This document shows positions 8,169-16,197 of a stretch of 28,927 nt of DNA, piece after piece. The notes under the pieces were generated by a model. The model saw only the letters and a program-made list of their open reading frames with translations. It was not told the origin of the DNA and ran no database searches. Position numbers and translations under genes: made by a program. Positions within the stretch are counted from its first letter, which is position 1. Every line of letters begins with the position of its first letter. The DNA comes from an uncultured Pseudomonas sp. (GTDB taxonomy: Bacteria > Pseudomonadota > Gammaproteobacteria > Pseudomonadales > Pseudomonadaceae). Location: positions 1 to 28,927 of the forward strand of contig NZ_CAMPHI010000055.1 of NCBI RefSeq assembly GCF_946885955.1, given 5' to 3'.

Positions 8169-8909
8169 GTGAATGCATTCTCGCCCCTCAGCGATTTCTG
8201 GGCTTTGCCTGGTGTCGCGGTCAATCTCACCCTGATCTTCAATATTCTCGGCGCCCTGCTGCTTGGCCTGCTGGTCGGATATGAGCGTTCCTACCATGGC
8301 CGCGCTGCAGGCATGCGCACCTATGGCATGGTGTGTATGGCCTCAGCTGCGCTCACGGTGCTGTGCATCTACCCTGAATATTGGTACGGCGGGCATTTCG
8401 CCGGGGCGGTCGACCCGACGCGGGTGATCCAGGGCGTCGTCACCGGCATCGGCTTTCTCGGCGCCGGGCTGATCATGAAAGACGGTATGAGCATCAGCGG
8501 CCTGACCACCGCAGCATCGATCTGGGCCTCGTCGGCCATCGGCGTACTGGTCGGCGTCGGTTTCTATGGTGCGGCGACGCTGCTCGCCCTGATCTCCGCC
8601 GCCCTGATGATGTGGGGCGCCAAGTTGGAATCCCGGCTGCCGGCGCGCCCGGCGATCGCCATCGTCCTGCGTTTCGCCCCCGGCTTCACCCGACCGCGCG
8701 AAGACGTATTGCGGCAAATCGCCCGCGACCGCGGCTATGTGATCGCCAACGGCTCGTTCTCCGTAAGCTTCGAGCAGGGCCAACTGGAATGGCGCTTCGT
8801 CGCCGTGGCCGTGGACGGCCAGCACAGCGCACGGATCAACGTCATGGCCGACGAATTGATGGGCTTCGAAGGCGTGGCGAAATTCCAGATGAGCCATGCG
8901 CGCAATTGA
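8169..8909 (+). CDS. MgtC/SapB family membrane protein
   Basis: The protein has 246 residues from a GTG start. GTG is preferred to the in-frame ATG seven codons earlier because GAGG lies 6 nt before it. The N-terminal half has four or five membrane helices and the two family blocks: GYERSYHGRAAGMRT (about 38-51) and TGIGFLGAGLI (about 92-102), followed by LTTAASIWASSAIGVLVG. The C-terminal ~85 residues look like a soluble cytoplasmic domain, as in longer MgtC proteins. MgtC proteins are linked to growth at low magnesium and to inhibition of F-type ATP synthase during infection; the role here is unknown. I see no magnesium-responsive leader in the short upstream gap. It converges on a LysE-type gene 7 nt away. 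Confidence 0.9.
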   Translation: MNAFSPLSDFWALPGVAVNLTLIFNILGALLLGLLVGYERSYHGRAAGMRTYGMVCMASAALTVLCIYPEYWYGGHFAGAVDPTRVIQGVVTGIGFLGAGLIMKDGMSISGLTTAASIWASSAIGVLVGVGFYGAATLLALISAALMMWGAKLESRLPARPAIAIVLRFAPGFTRPREDVLRQIARDRGYVIANGSFSVSFEQGQLEWRFVAVAVDGQHSARINVMADELMGFEGVAKFQMSHARN

Positions 8910-8916
8910 CAGGCCG

Positions 8917-9513
8917 TCACAGCACCATGGAAGCCGCGACGGCGAGCATGCACAGACCGAACACATAACCCTGTATGCGCATCGCCCTTGGCGTTTTCAG
9001 GCGGCTGAATAACAACTGCCCGCCATAAATCCAGAAAAAGTGGCAGGCAAGGCCGAGCACCAGGAACACCGCCGTCATCTGCCACACCTGGCTGAACAGA
9101 GGCAGCGACGGGCTGAGGAACTGCGAGAACATCACCAGAATCATCGAGTGCACTTTTACGTTCAGTGACAGGGCGATGAAGCCATCGAGAAAGCCAAGTG
9201 GGCGCAGATCCTGCCGGTCCGCCAAGGCCGACGAACGAAAGAAGCCATACGCCAGATAGAGCAAATACAGGGTGCCGCCCCACTTCAGCACCTGGTAGGC
9301 AAAGGGGTAGTGTTGAAAGACCTGGGTCAGACCGAATCCATAGACCAGACACCAGAGCAGATTGCCGGCCTCGAAACCCATCCAGAACGGCACCGAACTC
9401 TTCACCCCGAAGCGCCCGCCCGATGCCGCCAGGATAGTATTGCCCGGCCCGGGGCTGGCGATCATCGGCAACGAAAACCCCAACATCAGAATCCATACAT
9501 CCCACGCGATCAT
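8917..9513 (-). CDS. LysE/RhtB family amino-acid exporter
   Basis: A 198-residue protein with about six membrane helices. The family motif PGPGNT lies in the first helix region (MIASPGPGNTILAASG). The reading frame extends upstream to 9687, but the ATG at 9513 has a strong AAGGAAG Shine-Dalgarno, and the extension lacks membrane character, so the shorter form is chosen. Members export amino acids or similar small metabolites; the substrate cannot be predicted. It diverges from a LysR-type regulator gene with 152 bp between the starts, a common arrangement for a regulator controlling its neighbour. Confidence 0.88.
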   Translation of the reverse strand: MIAWDVWILMLGFSLPMIASPGPGNTILAASGGRFGVKSSVPFWMGFEAGNLLWCLVYGFGLTQVFQHYPFAYQVLKWGGTLYLLYLAYGFFRSSALADRQDLRPLGFLDGFIALSLNVKVHSMILVMFSQFLSPSLPLFSQVWQMTAVFLVLGLACHFFWIYGGQLLFSRLKTPRAMRIQGYVFGLCMLAVAASMVL

Positions 9514-9633
9514 GCGCGTCTTCCTTTTTCGGCGTTGTCTTACCTGCGCCACCGGGTATTGCCCCAACCACGCAGACTGAGCGCCGATTACAGCCGACTT
9601 CAAGCGCCGGGCAAAACGACGTATTCTCGGCCA

Positions 9634-9652
9634 ATTAATAAGAAAAACTAAT
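9634..9652. promoter_or_regulatory. Candidate operator between lysE-type and lysR-type genes
   Basis: ATTA and TAAT form a perfect dyad separated by 11 nt, just upstream of the LysR-type gene and overlapping its leader. The right arm includes CTAAT, a pentamer reported in GcvA binding sites of E. coli, and the neighbouring regulator resembles GcvA. An AT-rich dyad can arise by chance, so this is tentative. Confidence 0.35.
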
Positions 9653-9665
9653 CCAAGGCTCTGCC

Positions 9666-10550
9666 ATGCCACGTCGTCTACCACCACTCAACGCCCTCAA
9701 AGCCTTCGAAGCCGCCGCCCGGCATCTGAGCTTTACCCGCGCAGCGCAGGAGCTGCACGTGACCCAGGCGGCGATCAGCCATCAGGTCAAGCACCTGGAG
9801 CAGTGGCTGGCGCTGACATTGTTCGAACGCAAGGGCCGCACGCTGTCACTCAGCCCGCACGGCAAGGCCTATCTACGCGATCTGTCCGGCTTGTTCGACG
9901 GGCTGGCGGCAGCCACCGCACGGCTCACCGACGACACCTCCGGTGGCCCGCTGCGCATCACCGTGCTGCCGTCATTCGCCAGTAAATGGTTGCTGCCTCG
10001 CTTGGGACGCTTCCACGCCGCGCACCCGCAAATCGATCTGCAGATAGCCACCAGCGCCGATCTCTGCGACCTGTCGCGCAGCGACTACGATCTGGGCATC
10101 CGCTCCGGGCTCGGACGCTGGCCCGGTCTGCAGGCCGAATTGATCGCCCATGAGTGGCTGACGCCGCTGTGCAGCCCGACCTTGCTGGCCAGCGCGCCGT
10201 TACGGAGCGTCGCCGACCTGGGCCGGCATACCCTGCTGCACGACCGGCCTGGCAATCAATGGCAACGCTGGCTGGAGTCGGTCGGTGCGCCCGGTGTCGA
10301 GGCGCGCTCGGGATCGGGCTTCAGCGATTCCGCCCTGGTATTGCAGGCGGCGATCGACGGCCGCGGCGTGGCAATGGGCCGACTGTTCCTGGCCGCCGAC
10401 GACATCGCCGCCGGGCGTTTGCTGCAACCCTTCACGCAACAATTGGCCAACGACTTCGACTACTGGCTGGTGTACCCCAAGGCAGCGGCAGCCAAACCGA
10501 AAGTGTCCGCGTTCCGCGACTGGCTACTGACCGAGGCCAGGGCCGACTAA
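9666..10550 (+). CDS. LysR family transcriptional regulator (GcvA-like)
   Basis: A 294-residue LysR-type regulator. The N-terminal winged helix-turn-helix (about residues 7-65) contains LNALKAFEAAARHLSFTRAAQEL and VTQAAISHQVKHLE, strongly like the GcvA/AmpR branch. The C-terminal two-thirds is a periplasmic-binding-protein-like effector domain, including SDLGIRSG-like and HEWLTPLCSP segments typical of this branch. An AAGG Shine-Dalgarno precedes the ATG. It probably regulates the divergent exporter gene and perhaps itself; the effector is unknown. Its end is 15 bp from the end of the convergent modC. Confidence 0.92.
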   Translation: MPRRLPPLNALKAFEAAARHLSFTRAAQELHVTQAAISHQVKHLEQWLALTLFERKGRTLSLSPHGKAYLRDLSGLFDGLAAATARLTDDTSGGPLRITVLPSFASKWLLPRLGRFHAAHPQIDLQIATSADLCDLSRSDYDLGIRSGLGRWPGLQAELIAHEWLTPLCSPTLLASAPLRSVADLGRHTLLHDRPGNQWQRWLESVGAPGVEARSGSGFSDSALVLQAAIDGRGVAMGRLFLAADDIAAGRLLQPFTQQLANDFDYWLVYPKAAAAKPKVSAFRDWLLTEARAD

Positions 10551-10565
10551 GCACGCCGGCGCGTT

Positions 10566-11663
10566 TCAGCTAGCGGCCGGGGCCGGCATCAAATGAATCG
10601 TCTCGCCGCGCAGGCGCACGTCGATCGCCTGCCCCACCGCCAGACCGTAACGCTGCGCCACATGGCGCGGCACGTTCATGCTCAGCTGGTCCGCGCCGGC
10701 CGATAAGCTCACGCGGAACTGCTCGCCAAGCGGCAGCAGGCGCTCGATGCGCACCGCGACGCGGTTATCCAGGGCGGTGCCCGGCCGTTCGTTAAGCGGC
10801 ATCAGCAACACCCCCGAGGTCGGCATGGCCCAATCGACCGCCTGCCCCACGGCCAACTGCGGCTGGGCGCGGACTTTCAAAACATGCCCGCCCCAGGCCA
10901 ACAGGCTGTGATCGGCGGCGTGCCCGACGAGGCGCCCGGCGAATAGGTTGCGCATGCCCAGCAAGCGCGCGACTTCGGCGCTGGCCGGGGCCTGCAACAG
11001 GCGGTCGGTGCTGTCGGCTTGCAATGTGGTGCCGGCGGAGAGGATGCACATGCGGTCGGCCAACAGCGTCGCCTCGTCCAGGTCATGGGTGACCAGCAGC
11101 ACCGGCATGCGCAGCTCTTCGCGCAACTCGGTCAATTCGCCGTAGAGCGCCTCGCGGGTGCCGCGGTCGACCGCGGAAAACGGCTCGTCGAGCAGCAACA
11201 CCTTGGGCTCGCGAGCCAGGGCACGGGCCACGGCGACGCGCTGCTGTTGGCCGCCGGACAGTTGATGAGGCAAACGCTCGCCCAGGCCATGCAGATGCAC
11301 CCGCTCCAGCCACGCCTCGGCCCGCGCCATGCGCTCGGCCTCGGGGTAATCGCGCAGTGCCTCGGCGACGTTGTGGCGGGCGCTGAGATGGGGGAACAGG
11401 GCGAAATGCTGAAACACCATGCCGACTCGCCGGTTCATGGTCGGTTTGGCGATGCCGCGCCGGCTGTCGAACCAGGTCTCGCCATCGCAGCGGATGCTGC
11501 CGGCATGGGGTTGGTACAAGCCAGCGATACTGCGCAGCAGCGTGGACTTGCCGCTGCCGGATGGCCCGACCAATGCCAATACCTCGCCCGGCGCACAGCT
11601 GATCTGCGCATTCAGCGGGATCGGGCTGCTCTGCCGCAGGTCGAGTTGCAAGCCCTCAGTCAT
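10566..11663 (-). CDS. modC: Molybdate ABC transporter ATP-binding protein ModC
   Basis: A 365-residue ABC ATPase. Walker A GPSGSGKST lies at residues 33-41, the Q-loop in MVFQHFALFPHL, the signature LSGGQQQRVAVARAL at about 137-151, and Walker B VLLLDEPFSAVD follows. The C-terminal ~70 residues form a TOBE/Mop-like domain (from about NRVAVRIERLLPLG), which binds oxyanions in ModC proteins and may let molybdate inhibit the transporter. It is the last gene of modABC and overlaps modB by 8 nt, so translation is coupled. Sulfate or other oxyanion transport is excluded mainly by the modE and ModE-box context. Confidence 0.93.
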   Translation of the reverse strand: MTEGLQLDLRQSSPIPLNAQISCAPGEVLALVGPSGSGKSTLLRSIAGLYQPHAGSIRCDGETWFDSRRGIAKPTMNRRVGMVFQHFALFPHLSARHNVAEALRDYPEAERMARAEAWLERVHLHGLGERLPHQLSGGQQQRVAVARALAREPKVLLLDEPFSAVDRGTREALYGELTELREELRMPVLLVTHDLDEATLLADRMCILSAGTTLQADSTDRLLQAPASAEVARLLGMRNLFAGRLVGHAADHSLLAWGGHVLKVRAQPQLAVGQAVDWAMPTSGVLLMPLNERPGTALDNRVAVRIERLLPLGEQFRVSLSAGADQLSMNVPRHVAQRYGLAVGQAIDVRLRGETIHLMPAPAAS

Positions 11664-12330
11664 GCCGATAGCTCCGTCCCAGGCGCGCAGTGGCGAAGTA
11701 CGACAGGCCGATGGCGCACAGCGAGATCAGCAGTAGCACCGCGGACATCACCCCGGCGGCGTGATCGTCGAAGGCTTGCACCCGGTCGTAGATAGCGATG
11801 GCGATGGTGCGGGTTTCCCCGGGAATGCTGCCGCCGACCATCAGCACCACGCCGAACTCGCCGAGGGTATGGGCGAACGTCAGCACCAGCGCCGAGATGA
11901 TCCCCGGCCAGGCCAGCGGCAACTCGATACGCCGCAACACCCGCCACGGCGACATGCCGCAGCACCGCGCGGCCTCGCGCACATCCCGCGGGATCGCCTC
12001 GAAGGCGCGCTGCATCGGCTGGATGGCGAACGGCAGGTTGAACACCACCGAGGCGATCAGCAGGCCGGCAAAGGAGAAGGTCAACTGGCTGCCGAACAGC
12101 GTGTGGTAGGCCTGGCCGATCGGCGAGTTGGCCCCCATCGCCACCAGCAGGTAGAAGCCGAGCACGGTCGGCGGCAGCACCAGCGGCAGGGCCAGCAACG
12201 CCTCGACCGCGCTCTTGCCGGCGAAGCGGCTCCAGGCCAGCTGGCGCCCGACCCAAATGCCGACGGGCAGCAGAATCAGCATGGTGCACAGGGCCAACTC
12301 CAGGGACAACAGCAGCGCGGGCCAATCCAC
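11656..12330 (-). CDS. modB: Molybdate ABC transporter permease ModB
   Basis: A 224-residue inner-membrane permease with about five helices. The cytoplasmic coupling motif for the ATPase is visible as EAARCCGMSPWRVLRRIELPLAWPGI (about residues 140-165), and LPLVLPPTVLGFYLL is typical of ModB. It begins at GTG, with an AGGGAG Shine-Dalgarno about 7 nt upstream. It lies 12 nt after modA and overlaps modC by 8 nt, so all three genes should form one transcript. It conducts molybdate delivered by ModA. Confidence 0.94.
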   Translation of the reverse strand: MDWPALLLSLELALCTMLILLPVGIWVGRQLAWSRFAGKSAVEALLALPLVLPPTVLGFYLLVAMGANSPIGQAYHTLFGSQLTFSFAGLLIASVVFNLPFAIQPMQRAFEAIPRDVREAARCCGMSPWRVLRRIELPLAWPGIISALVLTFAHTLGEFGVVLMVGGSIPGETRTIAIAIYDRVQAFDDHAAGVMSAVLLLISLCAIGLSYFATARLGRSYRHD

Positions 12331-12342
12331 AGCGTTCTCCCT

Positions 12343-13116
12343 CTAGTTTTTCTCAGGTATATCGAAGCCGTATTTGCTCATGATCGCCTGGGCGGTCGGT
12401 TGCTGCAGATAGTGGTAGAACGCCTCGGCGGTAGCGTCGGCATGCTTGAGTAAAACCATGCGTTGGCGTAGCGGCTGATGCCAGTTCTGCGCGATCAGGG
12501 CGAATTCGCCGCGCTTGGCGACACCCGGCGCCAGGGCCAGAGAATAGGCGATGATACCGCCCTGGGCATTACCGGAGGTGGCGAACTGCGCCGCCTGGGC
12601 AATGTTCTCGCCGAGTACCAGTTTGTCCTGCAGGGCATCCCACAAACCGGCATGGCGCAGAGCCTGCTCGGCCAGGCGACCATAGGGCGCGTGCTGCGGA
12701 TTGGCGATGGCGAACTTCTCGACCTGCCCCGCCGCCAGCGCGGCTTTCAGGCTCTGGAGCTGGCCGTCGACGGCCACCGGTGATCCCTTCGGCACCATCA
12801 GCACGATCCGCCCCAGGGCATAGAGCGCGCCCTCGTCGACGGTCTTGCCAGCGGCCACCAGTTGCTGCACGTAGTCCTCATCGGCGCTGAGAAACAGCTG
12901 GAAAGGCGCCCCCTCACTGATCTGCCGGTAAAGATTGCCGCTCGAACCGAATACCAGCTTCACCGAATCGCCGCTGTCGGCATGAAAGCGCGCGGCGATC
13001 TCCTCCAGGGCGAACTGCATGTTGGCCGCCGCGGCGACATTGCTGGCCTGTGCCATGCACAGGGCAGGAAACAGGCTGCAGATCAGCAGCAAGACATATA
13101 GCGGTTTACGGAACAT
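12343..13116 (-). CDS. modA: Periplasmic molybdate-binding protein ModA
   Basis: The protein has 257 residues from the ATG at 13116, which has a GAGGAG Shine-Dalgarno; the frame is open upstream but the extension overlaps the operator region. An N-terminal signal peptide (about 21 residues, ending near ALCMA) is followed by the mature start. ModA blocks include AAAANMQFALEEIAARF, FGSSGNLYRQI, with serines that typically ligate the oxyanion, and LFLSADEDYVQQL. It captures molybdate or tungstate in the periplasm for ModBC. A ModE-type operator lies 22-45 nt before the start codon, so expression should fall when molybdate is plentiful. Confidence 0.94.
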   Translation of the reverse strand: MFRKPLYVLLLICSLFPALCMAQASNVAAAANMQFALEEIAARFHADSGDSVKLVFGSSGNLYRQISEGAPFQLFLSADEDYVQQLVAAGKTVDEGALYALGRIVLMVPKGSPVAVDGQLQSLKAALAAGQVEKFAIANPQHAPYGRLAEQALRHAGLWDALQDKLVLGENIAQAAQFATSGNAQGGIIAYSLALAPGVAKRGEFALIAQNWHQPLRQRMVLLKHADATAEAFYHYLQQPTAQAIMSKYGFDIPEKN

Positions 13117-13137
13117 CGGGGCGAACTCCTCGGCAAG

Positions 13138-13161
13138 CGCTATATCCTTCCATATATAACG
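13138..13161 (-). promoter_or_regulatory. ModE operator upstream of modA
   Basis: The plus strand reads CGCTATAT, seven nt, then TATATAACG. This is an imperfect inverted repeat with the half-sites (CGTTATAT/ATATAACG) and spacing of known ModE boxes in E. coli. It lies between modE and modA, 22 bp before the modA start, where bound ModE could block transcription of modABC. Confidence 0.82.
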
Positions 13162-13258
13162 AAATACCGTCCAGCAAAACCTGGCCAAACACTCAAACGC
13201 CTGGCAGGCAGCGGGAAAAGGTTAGCGAGGCAGTCGATACACGGCACATGGCCTTTAT

Positions 13259-13621
13259 CTAAGGGGCTGGCGCAACGTCGGCAGCGAGCAGATCGCCGAG
13301 CTCGTCGAGGCCGTCCTGCACCGCGGCCAGCGCCTGCGCGCAGAGTTGCCGATAGCGCTGCAGCACCTGCTCGCCCATCGCGGTCAGCTGCGTACCACCG
13401 CCGTGCTTGCCGCCGGCCAGGGTGGTGACCAGCGGTTCCTTGAAGCTGCGGTTCATGGTTTCGACCAATAGCCAGGCGCGTCTGTAGGACATGCCCAGGC
13501 TGCGCGCGGCGGCGCTGATCGAGCCCTCCCGGGCGATGGCGTCGAGCAGGTCGGCCTTGCCTGGGCCGATGGCGATATCGGCACCGTTATGCAGGCGGAT
13601 TTTCAAATCGAGACGGTACAT
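13259..13621 (-). CDS. modE: ModE-type regulator, DNA-binding domain only
   Basis: A 120-residue protein corresponding to the N-terminal winged helix-turn-helix of ModE. GKADLLDAIAREGSISAAARSLGMSYRRAWLLVETMN (residues 22-58) is the characteristic helix-turn-helix, and KHGGGTQLTAMGEQVLQRY is the wing and following helix. Full-length E. coli ModE has about 262 residues, with two C-terminal Mop domains that bind molybdate; here the frame ends after the dimerisation helix. Short forms occur in other bacteria, and how they sense molybdate is unclear. The gene lies just upstream of modA on the same strand, with a ModE box in the gap, so it should control modABC. Confidence 0.88.
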   Translation of the reverse strand: MYRLDLKIRLHNGADIAIGPGKADLLDAIAREGSISAAARSLGMSYRRAWLLVETMNRSFKEPLVTTLAGGKHGGGTQLTAMGEQVLQRYRQLCAQALAAVQDGLDELGDLLAADVAPAP

Positions 13622-13719
13622 GGCGGCGCGCTGCGCAAGGGTTCGCCGCGCAGACTAAACCCTGGCGGCGCGCGATAAAAGCAGCGCGTCGCCTGGCACA
13701 GCTACCTCCGCATAGGTGA

Positions 13720-13743
13720 CGAAGCCGGCAAACGCCGGCTTCG
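13720..13743. terminator. Hairpin between modE and DUF3309 gene
   Basis: A 10-bp perfect stem (CGAAGCCGGC/GCCGGCTTCG) has a 4-nt AAAC loop. It lies downstream of the leftward DUF3309 gene. Neither strand has a clear T run, so it may be a weak terminator or an mRNA-end stabiliser. Confidence 0.45.
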
Positions 13744-13784
13744 CTTAGCAGGCCGCAGCCTGCGCAGAGGGCATTTGGGCCGGG

Positions 13785-13943
13785 CTACAACACGCCCAAC
13801 AGCAGCAGGACGAGCACGATCACCAGCACCGCACCCAAACCACCAGAAGGCCCGTAACCCCAACCCCGGCTATATGGCCATGTGGGGATCGCACCGACAA
13901 GCAGCAGAATTACAACGATCAACAGTATGGTTCCCACGGTCAT
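13785..13943 (-). CDS. DUF3309 small membrane protein
   Basis: A 52-residue protein: a hydrophobic helix (residues 3-19), then the conserved block PTWPYSRGWGYGPSGG (about 20-35), then a second hydrophobic helix. This is the complete DUF3309 architecture, found in many Proteobacteria; the function is unknown. The frame is open upstream, but the ATG at 13943 is chosen because a GAGGAG Shine-Dalgarno lies 7 nt before it and the upstream residues do not look like protein. It is a single gene, probably an inner-membrane hairpin protein. No partner gene is evident. Confidence 0.85.
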   Translation of the reverse strand: MTVGTILLIVVILLLVGAIPTWPYSRGWGYGPSGGLGAVLVIVLVLLLLGVL

Positions 13944-14114
13944 GTTTTTCTCCTCGATGAGTAGCTTCATGCATCCGCAGCGGTCGCGAACGACCCACCG
14001 GCCCGACAGCGCGCGATGGCCTGGACGTACGGGTTGAACGGCAGCCAATCCCCCGCTGAAGCGCGCGAATGGCGGGGTCGACATAGTTGTGACTGCCGGA
14101 GGAAATAGAAAGTG

Positions 14115-14152
14115 CAGGCTTTTCAATGGCTATGTAGCCATTGAAAAGCCTG
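14115..14152. repeat. Perfect 17-bp inverted repeat
   Basis: CAGGCTTTTCAATGGCT and its exact reverse complement are separated by ATGT. This would form a long, uninterrupted RNA hairpin. It has no GTAG head and no resemblance to the REP types in the window. Read leftward, the stem is followed by a moderately T-rich stretch (CACTTTCTATTTCC), so it could end transcription from pgm. Confidence 0.85.
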
Positions 14153-14163
14153 GGTCACCATGG

Positions 14164-14212
14164 ATAGGGTGCGCATCGAGAACCGGAGCCGGTGCGCGCG
14201 GCGCACCCTACG
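14164..14212. repeat. REP-like pair, GTAGGGTGCGC type
   Basis: The left copy begins ATAGGGTGCGC (a one-base variant of the GTAG head), and the right copy is GGTGCGCGCGGCGCACCCTAC. They face each other as in a REPIN. The right copy is nearly identical to that at 16174-16197. Confidence 0.78.
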
Positions 14213-14269
14213 TTTAGGCACCGATACCTGACGACAACGCAGCGGGCGATGCCTTTGTGCTGTTTGTTG

Positions 14270-14292
14270 GCCCGGCGCGTTGCGCGCCGGGC
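14270..14292. terminator. GC-rich hairpin just after pgm
   Basis: A perfect 10-bp stem (GCCCGGCGCG/CGCGCCGGGC) with a 3-nt loop begins about 13 nt beyond the leftward pgm stop. There is no T tract, so intrinsic termination would be inefficient. It may protect the mRNA 3' end. Confidence 0.45.
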
Positions 14293-14305
14293 AGGAGCAA
14301 TGGTT

Positions 14306-15967
14306 CTAGGACGCCAATGCCGCGTCGACGATCTGCTGCGCCTCGCCGAGGATACGTTGCAGGTGCGCCTCATCGCGGTAGCTTTCGGCGTAGATCTTGT
14401 AGATGTCCTCGGTGCCCGATGGCCGCGCGGCGAACCAGCCGCCCTCGCTGACCACCTTGATGCCGCCAATGGCCGCGCCGTTGCCCGGCGCCTTGTCGAG
14501 CACCTGAACGATGGCATCGCCGGCCAGCCGATCGCTGTCCAGTTGCTCTGGCGACAGCTTGCCCAAGGCTTTTTTCTGCGCGGCATTGGCCGGCGCATCG
14601 ACGCGGTCGGCGTAGATCGCGCCGAACTCATCGACCAGCCCGCGATACAGCTCGCCCGGATCGCGTCCACGGCTGGCGGTCATCTCCGCAGCCAGCAGGG
14701 CCAGCACCATGCCGTCCTTGTCGGTGGTCCAGACGCTGCCGTCGCGGCGCAGGCAGGTGGCGCCGGCGCTCTCTTCGCCGACGAAACCCAGGGAGCCATC
14801 GACCAAGCCGTCGACGAACCATTTGAAGCCCACCGGCACCTCGACCAGCTGGCGCCCCAAACGCGCGGCGACCCGGTCGATCATCGCGCTGCTGACCAGG
14901 GTTTTGCCCAGCGCGGTGCGCGCGCTCCACTGCGGACGCTGCTGGAACAGGTAATCGGCGGCGACGCTGAGAAAGTGGTTGGCCGGCAGCAGGCCGACGC
15001 TCGGCGCCACCACGCCATGGCGGTCGTAGTCGGTGTCGCAGGCGAAGGCGATGTCGTAACCGTCCTTGAGGCCGATCAGGCGCTGCATGGCATCGCGCGA
15101 GGACGGGTCCATGCGGATCTTGCCGTCCCAATCCAGGCTCATGAACGCGAATTGCGGATCGACGGTTTCGCTGACCACATGCAGATTGATCGCATAGCGC
15201 TCGGCGATCCGCGACCAGTAACGCACGCCCGCGCCGCCCAACGGATCGACGCCCAGACGCAGGCCGGCCGCACGAATCGGCTCGAAGTCGATGACGCTGC
15301 CCAGGTCCGCGACATAGGCGCCGAGGTAGTCGTGCCGGTGGGTGCTCGGCGCCTGCAGCGCCTCGGCCAGGGACATGCGCTTGACCTCGCGCAGCCCGCC
15401 TTCGAGCAGGCTATTGGCACGGTTCTGCACCCAGCCGGTGATATCGGTATCGGCCGGACCGCCGTTGCTGGCGTTGTACTTGAAGCCGCCGCTGTCCGGC
15501 GGATTGTGCGAAGGAGTAATCACGATGCCATCGGCCAGGCCACGGCTGCGGCCCTGCCCCCGATCATGGTTGTGCACCAGAATGGCGTGGGAAATCGCCG
15601 GTGTCGGGGTGAACTCGTCGTCTTGCGACAGCAGCGTCTGCACGCCGTTGGCGGCCAGCACCTGCAGCGCGGTCTCCAGCGCCGGCTGCGACAGCGCGTG
15701 GGTGTCGGCGCCGATGAACAACGGGCCGTCGATGCCCTGGCTGCTGCGGTAATCGCAAATCGCCTGGGTGATGGCCAGCACGTGCCATTCGTTGAAGCTG
15801 CATTGCAGCGAGCTGCCACGGTGCCCGGAGGTGCCGAACGCCACGCGCTGCGCCGGAACGCCGGAATCCGGGCGCTCATCGAAGTAGGCCGCCAGCAGGC
15901 GGGCGATATCGGTCAGCATCGATGCGGGCGCCGGTTTGCCGGCCAGGGGATGGATACGCGAACTCAA
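14306..15967 (-). CDS. pgm: Phosphoglucomutase (alpha-D-glucose-specific)
   Basis: A 553-residue enzyme that interconverts glucose 1-phosphate and glucose 6-phosphate, feeding polysaccharide and glycogen metabolism. Family motifs: GTSGHRG at 45-51, phosphoserine loop [11 protein letters not shown] with Ser153, metal loop DTDYDRHG with Asp311, Asp313 and Asp315, sugar-binding GEESAG, and the C-terminal phosphate loop RPSGTED. The N-terminal [13 protein letters not shown] aligns with the E. coli enzyme (546 residues), which points to a TTG start at 15967, with AGGAG 6 nt upstream. The frame continues upstream without a start, but that part has no homology I recognise. This is the E. coli Pgm type, not the Pseudomonas AlgC type. 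It is monocistronic. Confidence 0.93.
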   Translation of the reverse strand: MSSRIHPLAGKPAPASMLTDIARLLAAYFDERPDSGVPAQRVAFGTSGHRGSSLQCSFNEWHVLAITQAICDYRSSQGIDGPLFIGADTHALSQPALETALQVLAANGVQTLLSQDDEFTPTPAISHAILVHNHDRGQGRSRGLADGIVITPSHNPPDSGGFKYNASNGGPADTDITGWVQNRANSLLEGGLREVKRMSLAEALQAPSTHRHDYLGAYVADLGSVIDFEPIRAAGLRLGVDPLGGAGVRYWSRIAERYAINLHVVSETVDPQFAFMSLDWDGKIRMDPSSRDAMQRLIGLKDGYDIAFACDTDYDRHGVVAPSVGLLPANHFLSVAADYLFQQRPQWSARTALGKTLVSSAMIDRVAARLGRQLVEVPVGFKWFVDGLVDGSLGFVGEESAGATCLRRDGSVWTTDKDGMVLALLAAEMTASRGRDPGELYRGLVDEFGAIYADRVDAPANAAQKKALGKLSPEQLDSDRLAGDAIVQVLDKAPGNGAAIGGIKVVSEGGWFAARPSGTEDIYKIYAESYRDEAHLQRILGEAQQIVDAALAS

Positions 15968-16073
15968 GGATAACTCCTGACATGAACGACGAGCGCAAAT
16001 GGAAACGACCCTCGGGCCGCGGCGCAGTTTACCAAGGCGCGGACAACATCTGTTGCGTTCAGATATCGACACC

Positions 16074-16116
16074 CGTTACCCATGTCTCCCGACAGGCGTT
16101 ACCCATGTATCCCGAC
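16074..16116. repeat. Two 20-bp direct repeats
   Basis: CGTTACCCATGTCTCCCGAC at 16074-16093 and the same sequence with one change (CTCCC to ATCCC) at 16097-16116, a period of 23 bp. No further copy follows. The sequence is not palindromic and does not belong to the REP types here. Its origin is unknown. Confidence 0.9.
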
Positions 16117-16173
16117 TGAACACCATGCGCACCGACAGCCAATACCGACACCAACAACGATACCGATGCCGCC

Positions 16174-16197
16174 CCGGTGCGCGCGGCGCACCCTACG
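16174..16197. repeat. REP-like palindrome, GTAGGGTGCGC type
   Basis: CCGGTGCGCGCGGCGCACC followed by CTACG matches the right half of the pair near 14191-14212 almost exactly. It stands alone here without an inverted partner. Confidence 0.75.

Larger units (their letters stand above)
13944..14305. other. Intergenic region between DUF3309 gene and pgm
   Basis: This 362-bp gap has no credible gene. The first ~170 bp, upstream of the DUF3309 gene, presumably hold its promoter, but I see no clear promoter hexamers. The rest holds a 17-bp perfect inverted repeat, a REP-like pair and a GC-rich hairpin, listed separately. Confidence 0.7.

Noticed and set aside
14192..15973. A 593-codon open frame on the plus strand opposite pgm
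   Set aside because: It mirrors pgm, whose motifs are complete on the minus strand. The translation is rich in His, Gln, Arg and Ala with no recognisable domain, as expected for the antisense of a high-G+C gene.
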